From Bin80 sp026709335 (lineage in GTDB: Bacteria > Bacteroidota > Rhodothermia > Rhodothermales > Bin80): a DNA stretch of 64,000 nucleotides. The translations under genes and the position numbers were made by a program. The notes beneath the pieces are model-generated. The model did not search any database. It had not been told where the DNA came from and saw only the letters and a program-made list of their open reading frames with translations. Positions 9,592 through 18,747 of the stretch are shown piece after piece (position 1 is the stretch's first letter; each line of letters begins with the position of its first letter). The stretch is from positions 1,922,001 through 1,986,000 of the forward strand of contig OZ241385.1 in the NCBI GenBank assembly GCA_965200825.1, given 5' to 3'.

Positions 9592-11985
9592 ATGAATCAT
9601 TTTGTCATGAGATCTTCTTTACTTCTACTGCTTTTTGCACTGCCAACTGCAGTTCACGCACAGATCAATGCATTCGGTCTTGAATCTGAGATTGCTCATA
9701 ATTCAATCATTATATCACACCCTGTGCCCAGTGACGAAGATCCTGGAAGTGTCTATATCTACAGGCCTGCACAGGATGGGCAGACCTGGGAGGTCGTAGA
9801 CGAGCTCATGGCTTCGGATGCAGCGATCGAGGATGCTTTCGGCTACCGAGTGGTAGCCAACGGAGATCATCTCGCCATCGGTGCACCATCTTTGGGAGGT
9901 GACGGCGGAGCGGTCTACATCTTTGCCTATGATTCTGAAACCACCTCCTGGAGCGAGGTAGCAAAGTTAAGTGGCTCTGTTGAGGCGCCTGTTGGTGGAG
10001 TCCTTGCCTTTGAAGGAACGACTCTTGTCACCGGTGGCAGGACTGGCATTGATTCGACTGGCGTTGTTTCTGTTTATATGCGTGGAGAAGACGGTTTTGA
10101 ACCAGCGGGGAAACTGACGTACGAGAATGTTCAATCTACAGATTTATTTGGTGCCTCCGTTGCTATCGCCAGTGACGGAACCATTTTTGTTGGAGCCCCA
10201 GGCGCCAATGAGAATGCAGGCTCCGTCTACCATTTTGCCAGTCATGAAGGTGCCTGGCATGGGAAACCGGTTCTTGATGGTAGTGATGAAGGTGTAGATG
10301 GCAGACACCTGGGAACGAACCTGCATATTTTTGGTGACTCCATGCTCATGGTAGGGGCTCCCGGAATCGTTCCAAATATTCAGCCAACCGACACACCTCC
10401 CCCGGGTAAACTGATCTGGACAGAAGTGGGAACAGATAGCCTTGAAGTTATTCAGGTTCTTGATGCTGACTCAGAGGGAAATTTTGACCTGTTTGGCTTT
10501 GGGGTCAGTATTCATGATTCCACGATGTATGTAGGCCTTCCCATTGCAAGCCAACAGAAAGGGGGCGTTTGGGTTTATCAGCTTGACATGGACTCCAGAC
10601 AATGGGCTAAAACAGGCGAATTCCATGGGAATGATGGAGATATAAGCTTCGGTTTGAATATAACTTACAGCGGCAATACTGCCGTCGTAGCTGCACCCTT
10701 TGCGAATCAGGGCAAAGGCATCGTTCGCGCAGTAACAATAGATGAGGAAAATGGGGAATGGATGATAAGTGACGCTCTAAAAACTGGAAAGGAGTTGGTG
10801 TTAACCTCATCGGGCTCTGTCGATTGTACTGACGGAATGGCCTCCCAGTTTGATTGCGGAAACATAGATCTACTATCCTTTATGACTATAGAGGATCTCG
10901 GAGGGTCTACTGGTATCACTACCAATGATATTTGGGGTTGGGTTGATCCAGAAACCAACCGTGAGTATGCCCTGATTGGTCGCTCCAACGGGACATCTTT
11001 CGTAGATATCTCCGATCCTGCGAATCCGGTACTCAAGGGGGATTTGCCTCTGACCGAAGGAGCGTATCCCTCTCAATGGCGAGATATCAAGGTCTATGCC
11101 AATCATGCATTCATCGTTGCCGATAACGCAGGCCCGCATGGCATGCAGATCTTTGACCTGACCCGTCTACGTGAGGATAGCGATAGCATGGTTACCTACA
11201 ACGTGGATGCGCATTATGACGGAGTCGCCAGTTCCCACAATGTTGTGATCAACGAAGACACTGGCTTTGCCTATGTGGTTGGGGCCTCAGGCGGGGGAGA
11301 TACCTGTGGTGGAGGGCTCCACATGGTGAATATACAGGATCCTCTCGCACCTGAATTTGTCGGTTGCTTTCAGGATACCTCTACTGGACGCAGTGGTACG
11401 GGATATTCCCATGATGCACAATGCGTGATCTATGAAGGCCCCGACTCCGAATATCATGGAAACGAAATTTGCTTCAATTCCAACGAAACTGCACTAAGTA
11501 TTTCAGATGTAACGGATAAAGCAAACCCGGTTGCTCTGTCCGTAGCAGAATATCCAAATGTGGCATATACACATCAAGGATGGTTGACAGATGATTTTGA
11601 GTACTTTTATATAAATGATGAGCTTGATGAGTTGCAGGGGAAAGTGGTCGGGACGCGGACCCTCATCTGGGATATTACCGACCTAGATGACCCACAACTG
11701 GTCACCGAGTTCATGTCCGAAAACCTGTCTAGCGATCACAACCTTTACATTCAAGGGGATTTGATGTACCAGTCCAACTATCGTAGCGGACTCCGCATCT
11801 TTGATATCAGTGACCGAGCCAACCCTGTGGAGGTTGGCTTCTTTGACACCTACCCAGTCGGCTCAGACAAACCGGGGTTTGACGGGTCATGGAGTAACTA
11901 CCCATTCTTCCCTAGTGGCTCAATCATTGTATCAAGTATCGGTGAGGGACTCTTTATTGTTCGGAAACAAAATATTGACATATAA
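9592..11985 (+). CDS. Secreted FG-GAP and choice-of-anchor B (LVIVD repeat) protein
   Basis: A 797-residue exported protein. The start at 9592 (or ATG 9607) puts a signal peptide RSSLLLLLFALPTAVHA at the N-terminus with cleavage after AHA/AQ. Residues about 30-390 hold integrin-like FG-GAP blades (GAPSLGGDGGAVYIF and repeats). Residues about 420-790 are the LVIVD / choice-of-anchor B region, with repeated SISDVTDKANPV and IFDISDRANPVEV motifs and several Cys that could pair. The gene lies about 78 bp after glgB and five bases before the next gene, which suggests one unit with the downstream propeller protein. No T9SS sorting domain is evident. The function is unknown; the folds are adhesion-type propellers. 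Confidence 0.85.
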   Translation: MNHFVMRSSLLLLLFALPTAVHAQINAFGLESEIAHNSIIISHPVPSDEDPGSVYIYRPAQDGQTWEVVDELMASDAAIEDAFGYRVVANGDHLAIGAPSLGGDGGAVYIFAYDSETTSWSEVAKLSGSVEAPVGGVLAFEGTTLVTGGRTGIDSTGVVSVYMRGEDGFEPAGKLTYENVQSTDLFGASVAIASDGTIFVGAPGANENAGSVYHFASHEGAWHGKPVLDGSDEGVDGRHLGTNLHIFGDSMLMVGAPGIVPNIQPTDTPPPGKLIWTEVGTDSLEVIQVLDADSEGNFDLFGFGVSIHDSTMYVGLPIASQQKGGVWVYQLDMDSRQWAKTGEFHGNDGDISFGLNITYSGNTAVVAAPFANQGKGIVRAVTIDEENGEWMISDALKTGKELVLTSSGSVDCTDGMASQFDCGNIDLLSFMTIEDLGGSTGITTNDIWGWVDPETNREYALIGRSNGTSFVDISDPANPVLKGDLPLTEGAYPSQWRDIKVYANHAFIVADNAGPHGMQIFDLTRLREDSDSMVTYNVDAHYDGVASSHNVVINEDTGFAYVVGASGGGDTCGGGLHMVNIQDPLAPEFVGCFQDTSTGRSGTGYSHDAQCVIYEGPDSEYHGNEICFNSNETALSISDVTDKANPVALSVAEYPNVAYTHQGWLTDDFEYFYINDELDELQGKVVGTRTLIWDITDLDDPQLVTEFMSENLSSDHNLYIQGDLMYQSNYRSGLRIFDISDRANPVEVGFFDTYPVGSDKPGFDGSWSNYPFFPSGSIIVSSIGEGLFIVRKQNIDI

Positions 11986-11990
11986 AGCTT

Positions 11991-13343
11991 ATGCGCTTGA
12001 CTCGTTTTTCGGTCTTTGCATGTTTTCTCTTCGTGATTCATGCAAACGTGCTGGCACAGTCCGAGACGACTGTATTCAGTCGCGATGTTCTGCCGATTAT
12101 CCAGGAAAAGTTCGCTCCCCTTCTTGAACGTGAAGTTGGTCTGTCGCTTGACTCATGGGAGGAGATCATGGAGGGATCAGATCATGGCGAGATTGTCATC
12201 CCATACGATCCTGATGGCAGTTTGCTGACCCGATTGATCACGAACCTTTCTACCGAAGATTCTCTAAGCGAACTTGCGGAGCAGGTATCCGAACAGGACT
12301 TGGCTACTATTCGATCCTGGATTCAGGATGGTGCACCAAATGATGACGGGCAAATTGCTTATTCGGATGCATCCAATCTCTTGTATGCCTGCATTCAAGG
12401 TGGGGCCAAGATTGCCGTCATTGATATGGATGCGAATGTAGTCATTCGCTCCATTGATCTGCAAAAACTGGGGTTCACAGCAAATGCCAGACCTCACCAT
12501 GTTGCCGTTGAACCTGATGGTTCTGCATTTTATGTCTCTCTGATTGGAGATGACCGGGTACTGAAATTTAATCAGAACAATGAGCTGGTAGATCAGATTG
12601 CATTTGAGAGACCAGGAATGCTTGTAGTGAATCCCATGGACAGTTTACTGTTCGTGGGTCGTTCCATGAAAGCCGTCAATCCACCGCAACGGATCGGGAT
12701 TATTGAACGGAATGATATGGAGATTGAGGAATTGGATGTGTTTTTCCCTCGCCCTCATGCACTGGCAATAGATCCCACTGGCACCTATGTATATGTCGGA
12801 AGCCTTGCAGAAAATACTATGGCTACCGTTGATCACGGCACAGGAAACCTGTTCTTGAACCCCCTTGACGGCGAGACGCATACACTGGTCCAATTTGCAG
12901 TGTCTCCGGACGGTCAAACCATGGTTGTCGGAGGGCAACTGACGGGAGAGTTTTTCTTCTTTGATCTATCTGATCCTTCCAACCCGTCGCTGGAAGAATC
13001 CATTAAAGTCGGAATGGCACCGTGGCATCCGATATTCAGCCCGAATGGTGACTATGTATGGCTCGGCAACAAAATGGGTAACCGTGCTACGGTCGTAGAT
13101 GTCGCTGAGCGTAGCGTGGCAGCAACCATTGAAGGCCTTTCCGAACCTCATGGAGCTGCGATCTCACCTGATGGGAATACTGTGTATATTTCCAATAATA
13201 ATCTCAAAGGAGCTTATAATGGACGATATAAATGGCAAGACGGCGCTCTCCCAGGTGTCATTGCGGTCATTGACTCGGAAACCCGTGAAATCACAAAAAT
13301 GCTTGAAGTGGGGCCAAACCCCACCGGATTGGGGACTCGCTAG
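11991..13343 (+). CDS. Secreted YVTN/YncE-type beta-propeller with a haem-less cytochrome-like N-terminus
   Basis: A 450-residue protein with signal peptide (FSVFACFLFVIHANVLAQ). Residues about 28-115 follow the layout of planctomycete-type cytochrome c domains: F-x-x-D-V-L-P-I-I-Q, then LSLDSWEEIMEGSDHGEIV, then PDGSLLTRLI. The CxxCH haem site that should come after PIIQ is absent; the sequence there is EKFAPLLER. Residues about 125-450 form a YVTN/NHL-like seven-blade propeller (VAVEPDGSAFYVSL, LAIDPTGTYVYVGSL, FAVSPDGQTMVVGG, AAISPDGNTVYISN). The next gene overlaps its 3' end. It probably acts in the periplasm or at the surface, with role unknown. Confidence 0.85.
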   Translation: MRLTRFSVFACFLFVIHANVLAQSETTVFSRDVLPIIQEKFAPLLEREVGLSLDSWEEIMEGSDHGEIVIPYDPDGSLLTRLITNLSTEDSLSELAEQVSEQDLATIRSWIQDGAPNDDGQIAYSDASNLLYACIQGGAKIAVIDMDANVVIRSIDLQKLGFTANARPHHVAVEPDGSAFYVSLIGDDRVLKFNQNNELVDQIAFERPGMLVVNPMDSLLFVGRSMKAVNPPQRIGIIERNDMEIEELDVFFPRPHALAIDPTGTYVYVGSLAENTMATVDHGTGNLFLNPLDGETHTLVQFAVSPDGQTMVVGGQLTGEFFFFDLSDPSNPSLEESIKVGMAPWHPIFSPNGDYVWLGNKMGNRATVVDVAERSVAATIEGLSEPHGAAISPDGNTVYISNNNLKGAYNGRYKWQDGALPGVIAVIDSETREITKMLEVGPNPTGLGTR

Positions 13344-15165
13344 AACAGCTTCAACGGCGGCTCTGGCACTCGTTTTCTGCTTTTTGGCCGGATGTATCAC
13401 AATTCAGGTGACTGACCTGGAGCCTGCATCCTTTCCTCCGGCCTATACACAGGAGATCTACGGCATTAAGGTGCTCGGATCGGATGGTCAGGTGCTTGAT
13501 CACCCGTTTCATGGCGGGTTCAACCTACCTCGCCCGCAGTTGATCGATATTGACGGAGATCAGGATTTGGACATGTTTGTCCAGGAATTAACCGGCCGCA
13601 TCAAATATTTTGAAAACACCGGCACCCCTACGTCCCCCTCTTTCACCTGGCGCAGCGATCAATATCGTAACCTGAATATCGGGGAGTGGTACCGGTTCGT
13701 GGATCTGGATCAGGATGGAGACTTTGATCTAATCGGTGAAACAACATTCAGTTATGTTCGCTTCTTTCGCAATGAAGGAACACCAACAGCCCCATCCTTT
13801 GCTGCTCCCCTGGATTCACTGCGTGACGCCGAAGGCGTTCCTCTTTTCATGGATCGACAGAATATTCCTGCTATTATAGACCTGGACTGCGATGGATTAC
13901 TGGATTTGTTAATTGGTCGAGTGAGTGGAACTGTCATCCACTATGAATCCATTGGCTCGGATGAAATGGGGCTTCCGAGATTTCAGTTGGTGACGGATCG
14001 ATTTGAGGACATCGAGATTCTTGGTATGTTTGCAACCCTGCATGGTGCGAATGCTCTCTCTTTTCATGACATTGATCAGGATGGAGATGAGGATCTCTTC
14101 TGGGGTGACTTTTTTGAAGCAGGTATCCTTCTGATCTCCAATACTGGAACCTGTGCGGAGCCCAATTTTCGTAATGAGCCTGTTGCCTACCCGCCCGGTA
14201 ACCCGATCAAAACCAGTGGATATAATTCGGCCCTGTTTGCCGATCTCGATGGAGATTCCACTTCAGAGTTGATCTTTGGCGTTCTTGGCGGCGCATTCAA
14301 TCCGAGTTCATCTGCGATCGAAAACCTTTATTACATGGACCCTACTCCGGAAGGGTTAACACTGAAAACAAAAACCCTGTTATCTGGAATTGACGTGGGA
14401 TCGGATTCTTATCCAGTATTTGCCGATTTGGATGGAGATGGAGATCAAGATCTACTGATCTCTAACAAGATCTCGCCATATGATTTTAATACAGCGACGA
14501 TCCATTACTTTGAAAATACATCCACACCGGACCAACTGAGTTGGCAGGAGCGAGATTCGCTTAATATTTCGGGGCACTATAACCTTACACCTGCTGTTGC
14601 TGACCTAGATGCGGATGGAGACCTGGATATGCTGGTTGGTACCTGGAACAAGGGCAGTTTGTATTTCCGTAATGATGGGACCTCGAAGATCCCGAATTTT
14701 GTGTTAGATGAAAGCAAAACCGTTACTCTAACCCGAGGCAGTAACAGTACACCTGCCCTGGTTGATATTGATGCGGACGGAGATCTTGATCTTTTCATTG
14801 GTGAATCTTCCGGTGATCTTAATTTTTACGTGAACAATGGCACTCCGAACGATCCCAAATTTGACTTGATCAGTGATAAATTTGAGGATATTGACGTGGG
14901 AAGAAGGAGTGTCCCCCGCTTTGCAGATCTCGATGGAGATGGGGATCAGGATCTAATCCTTGGACGGGAATCTGATGGGGTTTCACTATACATGAATGAA
15001 GGCACTCCTCAACTGCCTGTATTTATTGAAGCAGGCACATTGCCGGGCCCGTTTCCTCTCCTTGCTACCCCTGCGTTCATTGATATTGACGGGGACAGTG
15101 ATTTGGATGTATTCAGTGGTGGACTGGGTGGCGGGATCCTATTCTTCCGAAACACCCAGTACTAG
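13303..15165 (+). CDS. VCBS/FG-GAP repeat lipoprotein
   Basis: About 620 residues of tandem FG-GAP/VCBS repeats with calcium-loop motifs such as DIDGDQDLDMF, DLDGDGDQDLLI and DLDADGDLDMLV, spaced roughly 50-60 residues and alternating with FFENTGTPTSPSF-type strands. A lipobox FLAGC follows a hydrophobic stretch, so this is an envelope lipoprotein. The start is uncertain. TTG at 13303 gives a normal-length signal and a 41-bp overlap with the previous gene. An ATG at 13219 has a good AAAGGAG site but would place 44 residues ahead of the hydrophobic core and overlap by 125 bp. Likely a beta-propeller scaffold; ligand unknown. Confidence 0.82.
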   Translation: MKWGQTPPDWGLARTASTAALALVFCFLAGCITIQVTDLEPASFPPAYTQEIYGIKVLGSDGQVLDHPFHGGFNLPRPQLIDIDGDQDLDMFVQELTGRIKYFENTGTPTSPSFTWRSDQYRNLNIGEWYRFVDLDQDGDFDLIGETTFSYVRFFRNEGTPTAPSFAAPLDSLRDAEGVPLFMDRQNIPAIIDLDCDGLLDLLIGRVSGTVIHYESIGSDEMGLPRFQLVTDRFEDIEILGMFATLHGANALSFHDIDQDGDEDLFWGDFFEAGILLISNTGTCAEPNFRNEPVAYPPGNPIKTSGYNSALFADLDGDSTSELIFGVLGGAFNPSSSAIENLYYMDPTPEGLTLKTKTLLSGIDVGSDSYPVFADLDGDGDQDLLISNKISPYDFNTATIHYFENTSTPDQLSWQERDSLNISGHYNLTPAVADLDADGDLDMLVGTWNKGSLYFRNDGTSKIPNFVLDESKTVTLTRGSNSTPALVDIDADGDLDLFIGESSGDLNFYVNNGTPNDPKFDLISDKFEDIDVGRRSVPRFADLDGDGDQDLILGRESDGVSLYMNEGTPQLPVFIEAGTLPGPFPLLATPAFIDIDGDSDLDVFSGGLGGGILFFRNTQY

Positions 15166-15485
15166 TAACCTGATTTCCCGCAGAATTAACGTCTCGCCAC
15201 ATTTTCAGAAACCCTGCCCTCCGGCTGGGGCAGATTCCCGGGCATTCAAATTGAATCTGAAATCTTGCCTGCCTTAACAGTGGTATAAATAATGGGACCT
15301 CCAAAAATGAAAAGAATGATACATCATTTCATACGTTTTGTGGAAGTTTCCAATCAAATTGCGAATTCACCATGTGCATCAATTTTCGATCTGATTCCTG
15401 AGCCCAACTCCTACAACCACTGACGGCCGTCTATTATACCAGAGGGATGGTCACCCATAGTTGTTTTGGGAACTACTAATCTTAT
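15166..15485. other. Intergenic region, no gene recognised
   Basis: About 320 bases between the VCBS lipoprotein and the AAA ATPase. A 7-bp inverted repeat (CAGATTC/GAATCTG) and a CTGCCC/GGGCAG pair lie within 100 bases of the upstream stop, but neither is followed by a T run, so no terminator is claimed. A short minus-strand frame (15113-15304) overlaps the upstream gene and has no recognisable motif. Confidence 0.5.
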
Positions 15486-17261
15486 ATGCACATGACACAG
15501 GATACCTCACAGGAGTCACAGTTTGACCTCCATACCTCACATTACCCGGAGTGGGCCCGACTGTTGGCTCGTAAATATTTTACGAAAACTTTAATCCAGT
15601 TTATTCTACACGGCAATGTTCGAGATCTTGTACGGCTTGAAGACTTTGAATCTGGACAGGTGGACTATGTTGGATTAACACATTTTTTAGCTCATGAATT
15701 GTTTGCTGCCAGGGATATCGTGGTTTTCTATGATCGTGCTGCAGGGATCCATTTTCTTGATGCGGAAACGAAAAAAGATTTCAATCGCGCACTCTCTGGT
15801 CATGACAGCCTCTTTGGAACCGAATTTGCTCGTAAGCGCCCGCGAAACCCTTCGCAGGTACTCGCAATTCTAGACAACTACTTCCGCCTGCGCCTTGCCT
15901 CTGGAAAAAGGATTGCCTGTATCATTGACTATGCAGAAACAATTATTCCTATGGCGGAAGCTTCGATGTATTCGGCGGAAGATCGTAGCGCGATCGTGAA
16001 TTTACAACGCTGGGCGCATGATCCACTGTTTCTCCAACACGATTTCACGATCTGTTTGATCACAGAGAACCTAAGTGACCTCAATCAACAGCATGTACAA
16101 AGCCCCTGGACCTCTGAGATCTACATCCCCCTTCCCGAGAAAGATGACCGTTTTGCATTTGCTCAGTGGTCAACCAGAGATTCGTCCACGCTCTTTAATG
16201 AGCACTCGGACTTAACACTGGAAGAATTTTCACAGAACACTCCTGGACTTGGCTATACACAGCTCCGAACAATCCTTGCCGACACGCTGGAAAACAAAAC
16301 TCATCTGAGTTTTAAGCATCTGTCCGAGCTCAAAAAGGCACTGATAGAGGAGGCTGCGTTCGGGATGCTGGAATTTGTTGAATCCAAAAATGGATTAGAT
16401 GATGTGGCGGGACATTCCGAAGCAAAATTGCATCTGCGTCAAGCTGCATCCGCGTTACGGCAGGGAATTCATGAAGTCATGCCAATGGGATACCTTGTGA
16501 GTGGACCTGTTGGAACCGGTAAAACATTCTTGATTACTTGCTTTGCCAATGACATTGGCATCCCGATGGTCAGGTTGAAAAATTTCCGATCCCAATGGCA
16601 AGGACAGACTGAAGGAAATCTGGAGCGAATTCTCAATCTCTTGGAAGCCATGCCCCCGGTCGCCGTCATGATTGATGAAGCCGATGCGGCTTTGGGAAAC
16701 CGCGATGCAGAAGGAGATTCAGGAGTTTCCAAGCGGGTATTCGGACAAATCGCATCGTTTATGAGCAAACCTGAGCACCGTGGCCAAATCATCTTCTTCC
16801 TGATTACTGCACGACCTGACCTGATGCCAGTTGACTTAAAACGCCAGGGACGTGCAGAGGAACATCTTGCCCTCTTCTATCCCTCTACCCCAAAAGATCG
16901 ACTTGAACTGCTACGTGTTATGATGCGCAGAACAAAGATTGATCTCCCCGAAGAGTCCATTCCCACTGCACTTCTAAATGGTAAGACGATATATAGTGGG
17001 GCGGACATGGAAGCACTCCTGACTCGTGCAAAATTCCGTGCAACTGCAATCAATGATACCTCTAATAGAGTGACACCTGAAATATTGAGTTCCGTGGTTG
17101 AGGATTTTATTCCACCCGCTAATAGCGAAGAAAAAGAGCTCCAGACACTCGTTGCTGTCCTGGAAAGTACCAGTCGAGAATCTCTCCCTGAGATATATCG
17201 TTCCATGGATCGCGCAGAGATTATTCAGCGTGTGAACGTCTTGAAACTTAAACTTTCATAA
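15486..17261 (+). CDS. AAA family ATPase, Ycf46-like, with degenerate N-terminal AAA half
   Basis: A 591-residue cytoplasmic protein. Residues about 1-290 resemble an AAA core without a Walker A motif but with a Walker B-like segment (RIACIIDYAETI) and a LITENLSDL sensor-like strand. Residues about 300-520 are an intact AAA domain with Walker A GPVGTGKT (340-347), Walker B VAVMIDEADAAL (Asp397, Glu398) and a sensor-1-like FFLITARPDLM followed by KRQGRAEE. The dead-plus-active layout is that of Ycf46-type ATPases. A C-terminal helical tail (about 530-591) ends the protein. Target unknown. It is followed 17 bases later by a long inverted repeat. Confidence 0.82.
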   Translation: MHMTQDTSQESQFDLHTSHYPEWARLLARKYFTKTLIQFILHGNVRDLVRLEDFESGQVDYVGLTHFLAHELFAARDIVVFYDRAAGIHFLDAETKKDFNRALSGHDSLFGTEFARKRPRNPSQVLAILDNYFRLRLASGKRIACIIDYAETIIPMAEASMYSAEDRSAIVNLQRWAHDPLFLQHDFTICLITENLSDLNQQHVQSPWTSEIYIPLPEKDDRFAFAQWSTRDSSTLFNEHSDLTLEEFSQNTPGLGYTQLRTILADTLENKTHLSFKHLSELKKALIEEAAFGMLEFVESKNGLDDVAGHSEAKLHLRQAASALRQGIHEVMPMGYLVSGPVGTGKTFLITCFANDIGIPMVRLKNFRSQWQGQTEGNLERILNLLEAMPPVAVMIDEADAALGNRDAEGDSGVSKRVFGQIASFMSKPEHRGQIIFFLITARPDLMPVDLKRQGRAEEHLALFYPSTPKDRLELLRVMMRRTKIDLPEESIPTALLNGKTIYSGADMEALLTRAKFRATAINDTSNRVTPEILSSVVEDFIPPANSEEKELQTLVAVLESTSRESLPEIYRSMDRAEIIQRVNVLKLKLS

Positions 17262-17278
17262 GTTGGTCACCCATGAAT

Positions 17279-17341
17279 GCTAGGAATGCCAAGTTTTCAC
17301 TGCCAGTTGTGAGATTCTGATGAAAACCTGACATTCCTAGC
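17279..17341. repeat. Long imperfect inverted repeat (stem-loop) after the AAA ATPase gene
   Basis: Arms 17279-17299 and 17321-17341 pair over 21 bp with two A-C mismatches, around a 21-base loop. It begins 17 bases after the ATPase stop. There is no T run after the right arm, so it is not a textbook intrinsic terminator. It may still end transcription, protect an mRNA 3' end, or be a small repeat element. Confidence 0.65.
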
Positions 17342-17520
17342 TCCATGAGAAGTTCATTCGACGAAGCCTTTGGCAAACATGATAAAAAATCAACCTTGAT
17401 GACTGATCTTTTACTGTTAAGCGGGGATCCGTGCTCGTACGGCAAACTATTTTCTTTTCTGATCCTGTGAGTTTCTGCTCACTAGTTGACGATTCTGTTA
17501 GAAGCTCATCCTATTCGAAG

Positions 17521-18309
17521 ATGCAACGTGCAATCATACTGACGATAAGCCTGTTGATCGCGCCCGTGACATGGGCGCAACAAGATCCTGTCGCAGACTC
17601 TCTCGCCCAGCAAGTGTTTGAAGCGGCCGGAGGATCAAGTGTTTGGGCAAACGTCCCTTATGTTGTGTTCAGTCAGGCCACCGAAATCAACCGCACCCCC
17701 AATCGTGTCATTCGCCATCTTTGGGACAGGAAAACCAATCAGTATCGAATGGAAATCCCGGGGCCTGCTGGAGAGCCTTATGTGATTTTGTTTGATCTTG
17801 ACACACGACAAGGAAGAGCTTACTGGGATTCGATCGAACTCGATCCCGCTGAGTCAGCAAATTGGATCGAAGAAGCATATCGCCGGTTTGTGAATGATTC
17901 ATTCTGGCTATTGGCACCCATGATGCTGTTTGATTCGGGAGTTGAGCGAATATTTCTCCCTGACTCCTCCAATGAACTGGTAGATGTCTTACATCTCCGA
18001 TTTACGCTGCCTGACCGCGCACCAGCTAAAGAGTACTACCTGTATATTGATCGCACATCAAATCAAATCAGGCAATGGAAGTATCGGGCCCCCACAGACG
18101 CTCCTGATGGCCCATTACGAGCTTTTGAATGGAGGGATTATGAGCATCACTTAACACCAGGGGGAGATCTGATTTTATCAGTCCGCAAACGATCTCTTGG
18201 AGGCCCCTATGAGGTGGTTACAAGGGCCATTCGATTTCCCCCTGAGGTTCCAAGTACCTGGTTTACCGACGGAACAGCAAAATTGACACCAACCTCTGAG
18301 GCACCGTAA
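17521..18309 (+). CDS. Secreted protein of unknown function (possible LolA-like fold)
   Basis: A 262-residue protein. The frame is open from a GTG at 17431, but the ATG at 17521 gives a clean signal peptide (MQRAIILTISLLIAPVTWA, then QQDP), so that start is preferred. The mature part is rich in beta strands with alternating aromatic residues (YRMEIPGPAGEPYVILFDL, EYYLYIDRTSNQIRQWKYR). This pattern is seen in periplasmic outer-membrane-lipoprotein-sorting-like folds, but no family motif is certain. It sits alone between the AAA ATPase and the receptor operon. Confidence 0.7.
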   Translation: MQRAIILTISLLIAPVTWAQQDPVADSLAQQVFEAAGGSSVWANVPYVVFSQATEINRTPNRVIRHLWDRKTNQYRMEIPGPAGEPYVILFDLDTRQGRAYWDSIELDPAESANWIEEAYRRFVNDSFWLLAPMMLFDSGVERIFLPDSSNELVDVLHLRFTLPDRAPAKEYYLYIDRTSNQIRQWKYRAPTDAPDGPLRAFEWRDYEHHLTPGGDLILSVRKRSLGGPYEVVTRAIRFPPEVPSTWFTDGTAKLTPTSEAP

Positions 18310-18466
18310 TTTTGGCTTGACCGCTACCACATATACGATTATTTTTGAGAATGAGGTTCTTGCAAACCTTTGTTTTCAGTCAGAAAAGACTCCCTCAGGC
18401 GCTTTCAGAGCAATGTTTATGCTCAATTTTGGAGGTTTTACAAGAGGCTCGAATCAATAGAGAATC

Positions 18467-18482
18467 CGTGATCATGATCACG
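18467..18482. repeat. Perfect 16-bp palindrome
   Basis: CGTGATCATGATCACG reads identically on both strands with no spacer, in a region with no confident gene. Its length and symmetry would suit a dimeric regulator, but it is 480 bases from the next gene start and no second copy was noticed in the window. Confidence 0.45.
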
Positions 18483-18667
18483 CGAAGAGCTCTGTAGTCC
18501 AGAATTGACAAGTTCTCGATATAGAAGCTTTTGACATCCATATACCCATCTTCCTCAGGTGCTATTCTGGCTCCTGACGAGAATGTCTGTACCTGTAGCC
18601 ATGCAAGCACGTCAATCCCGGACACTGATAGCACAAAACGCCATAGATATACCTGACAATATTTTTT

Positions 18668-18747
18668 AAGTGAAATTTTGCGTAAACTTGAGAAGAATTA
18701 TCAAGTGATAATTTCTGATGTTTACGCAATAGTGTAAAATTTTCACT
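18668..18747. promoter_or_regulatory. Nested inverted repeats, likely operator or leader structure for the receptor operon
   Basis: Outer arms AGTGAAATTTT-GCGTAAAC (18669-18687) face GTTTACGC-AATAGTGTA-AAATTTTCACT (18720-18747), complementary except for a nine-base insertion. Inside is the near-perfect hairpin AATTATCA-AG-TGATAATT. The right side is itself a palindrome (AGTGTAAAATTTTCACT). The right end abuts the TATATTTG element, so a bound protein here would meet RNA polymerase. Regulation is inferred from position only. Confidence 0.5.

Noticed and set aside
13303..15165. Calcium-loop repeats as a sequence repeat array or CRISPR
   Set aside because: The periodicity is at protein level (VCBS/FG-GAP), with varied DNA and no spacers. 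No CRISPR was seen anywhere in the window.
15166..15300. Possible terminator after the VCBS lipoprotein
   Set aside because: Short inverted repeats are present but none is followed by a T run.
18395..18634. 79-residue minus-strand frame
   Set aside because: The composition is plausible but there is no motif, no start signal and a perfect palindrome inside it.
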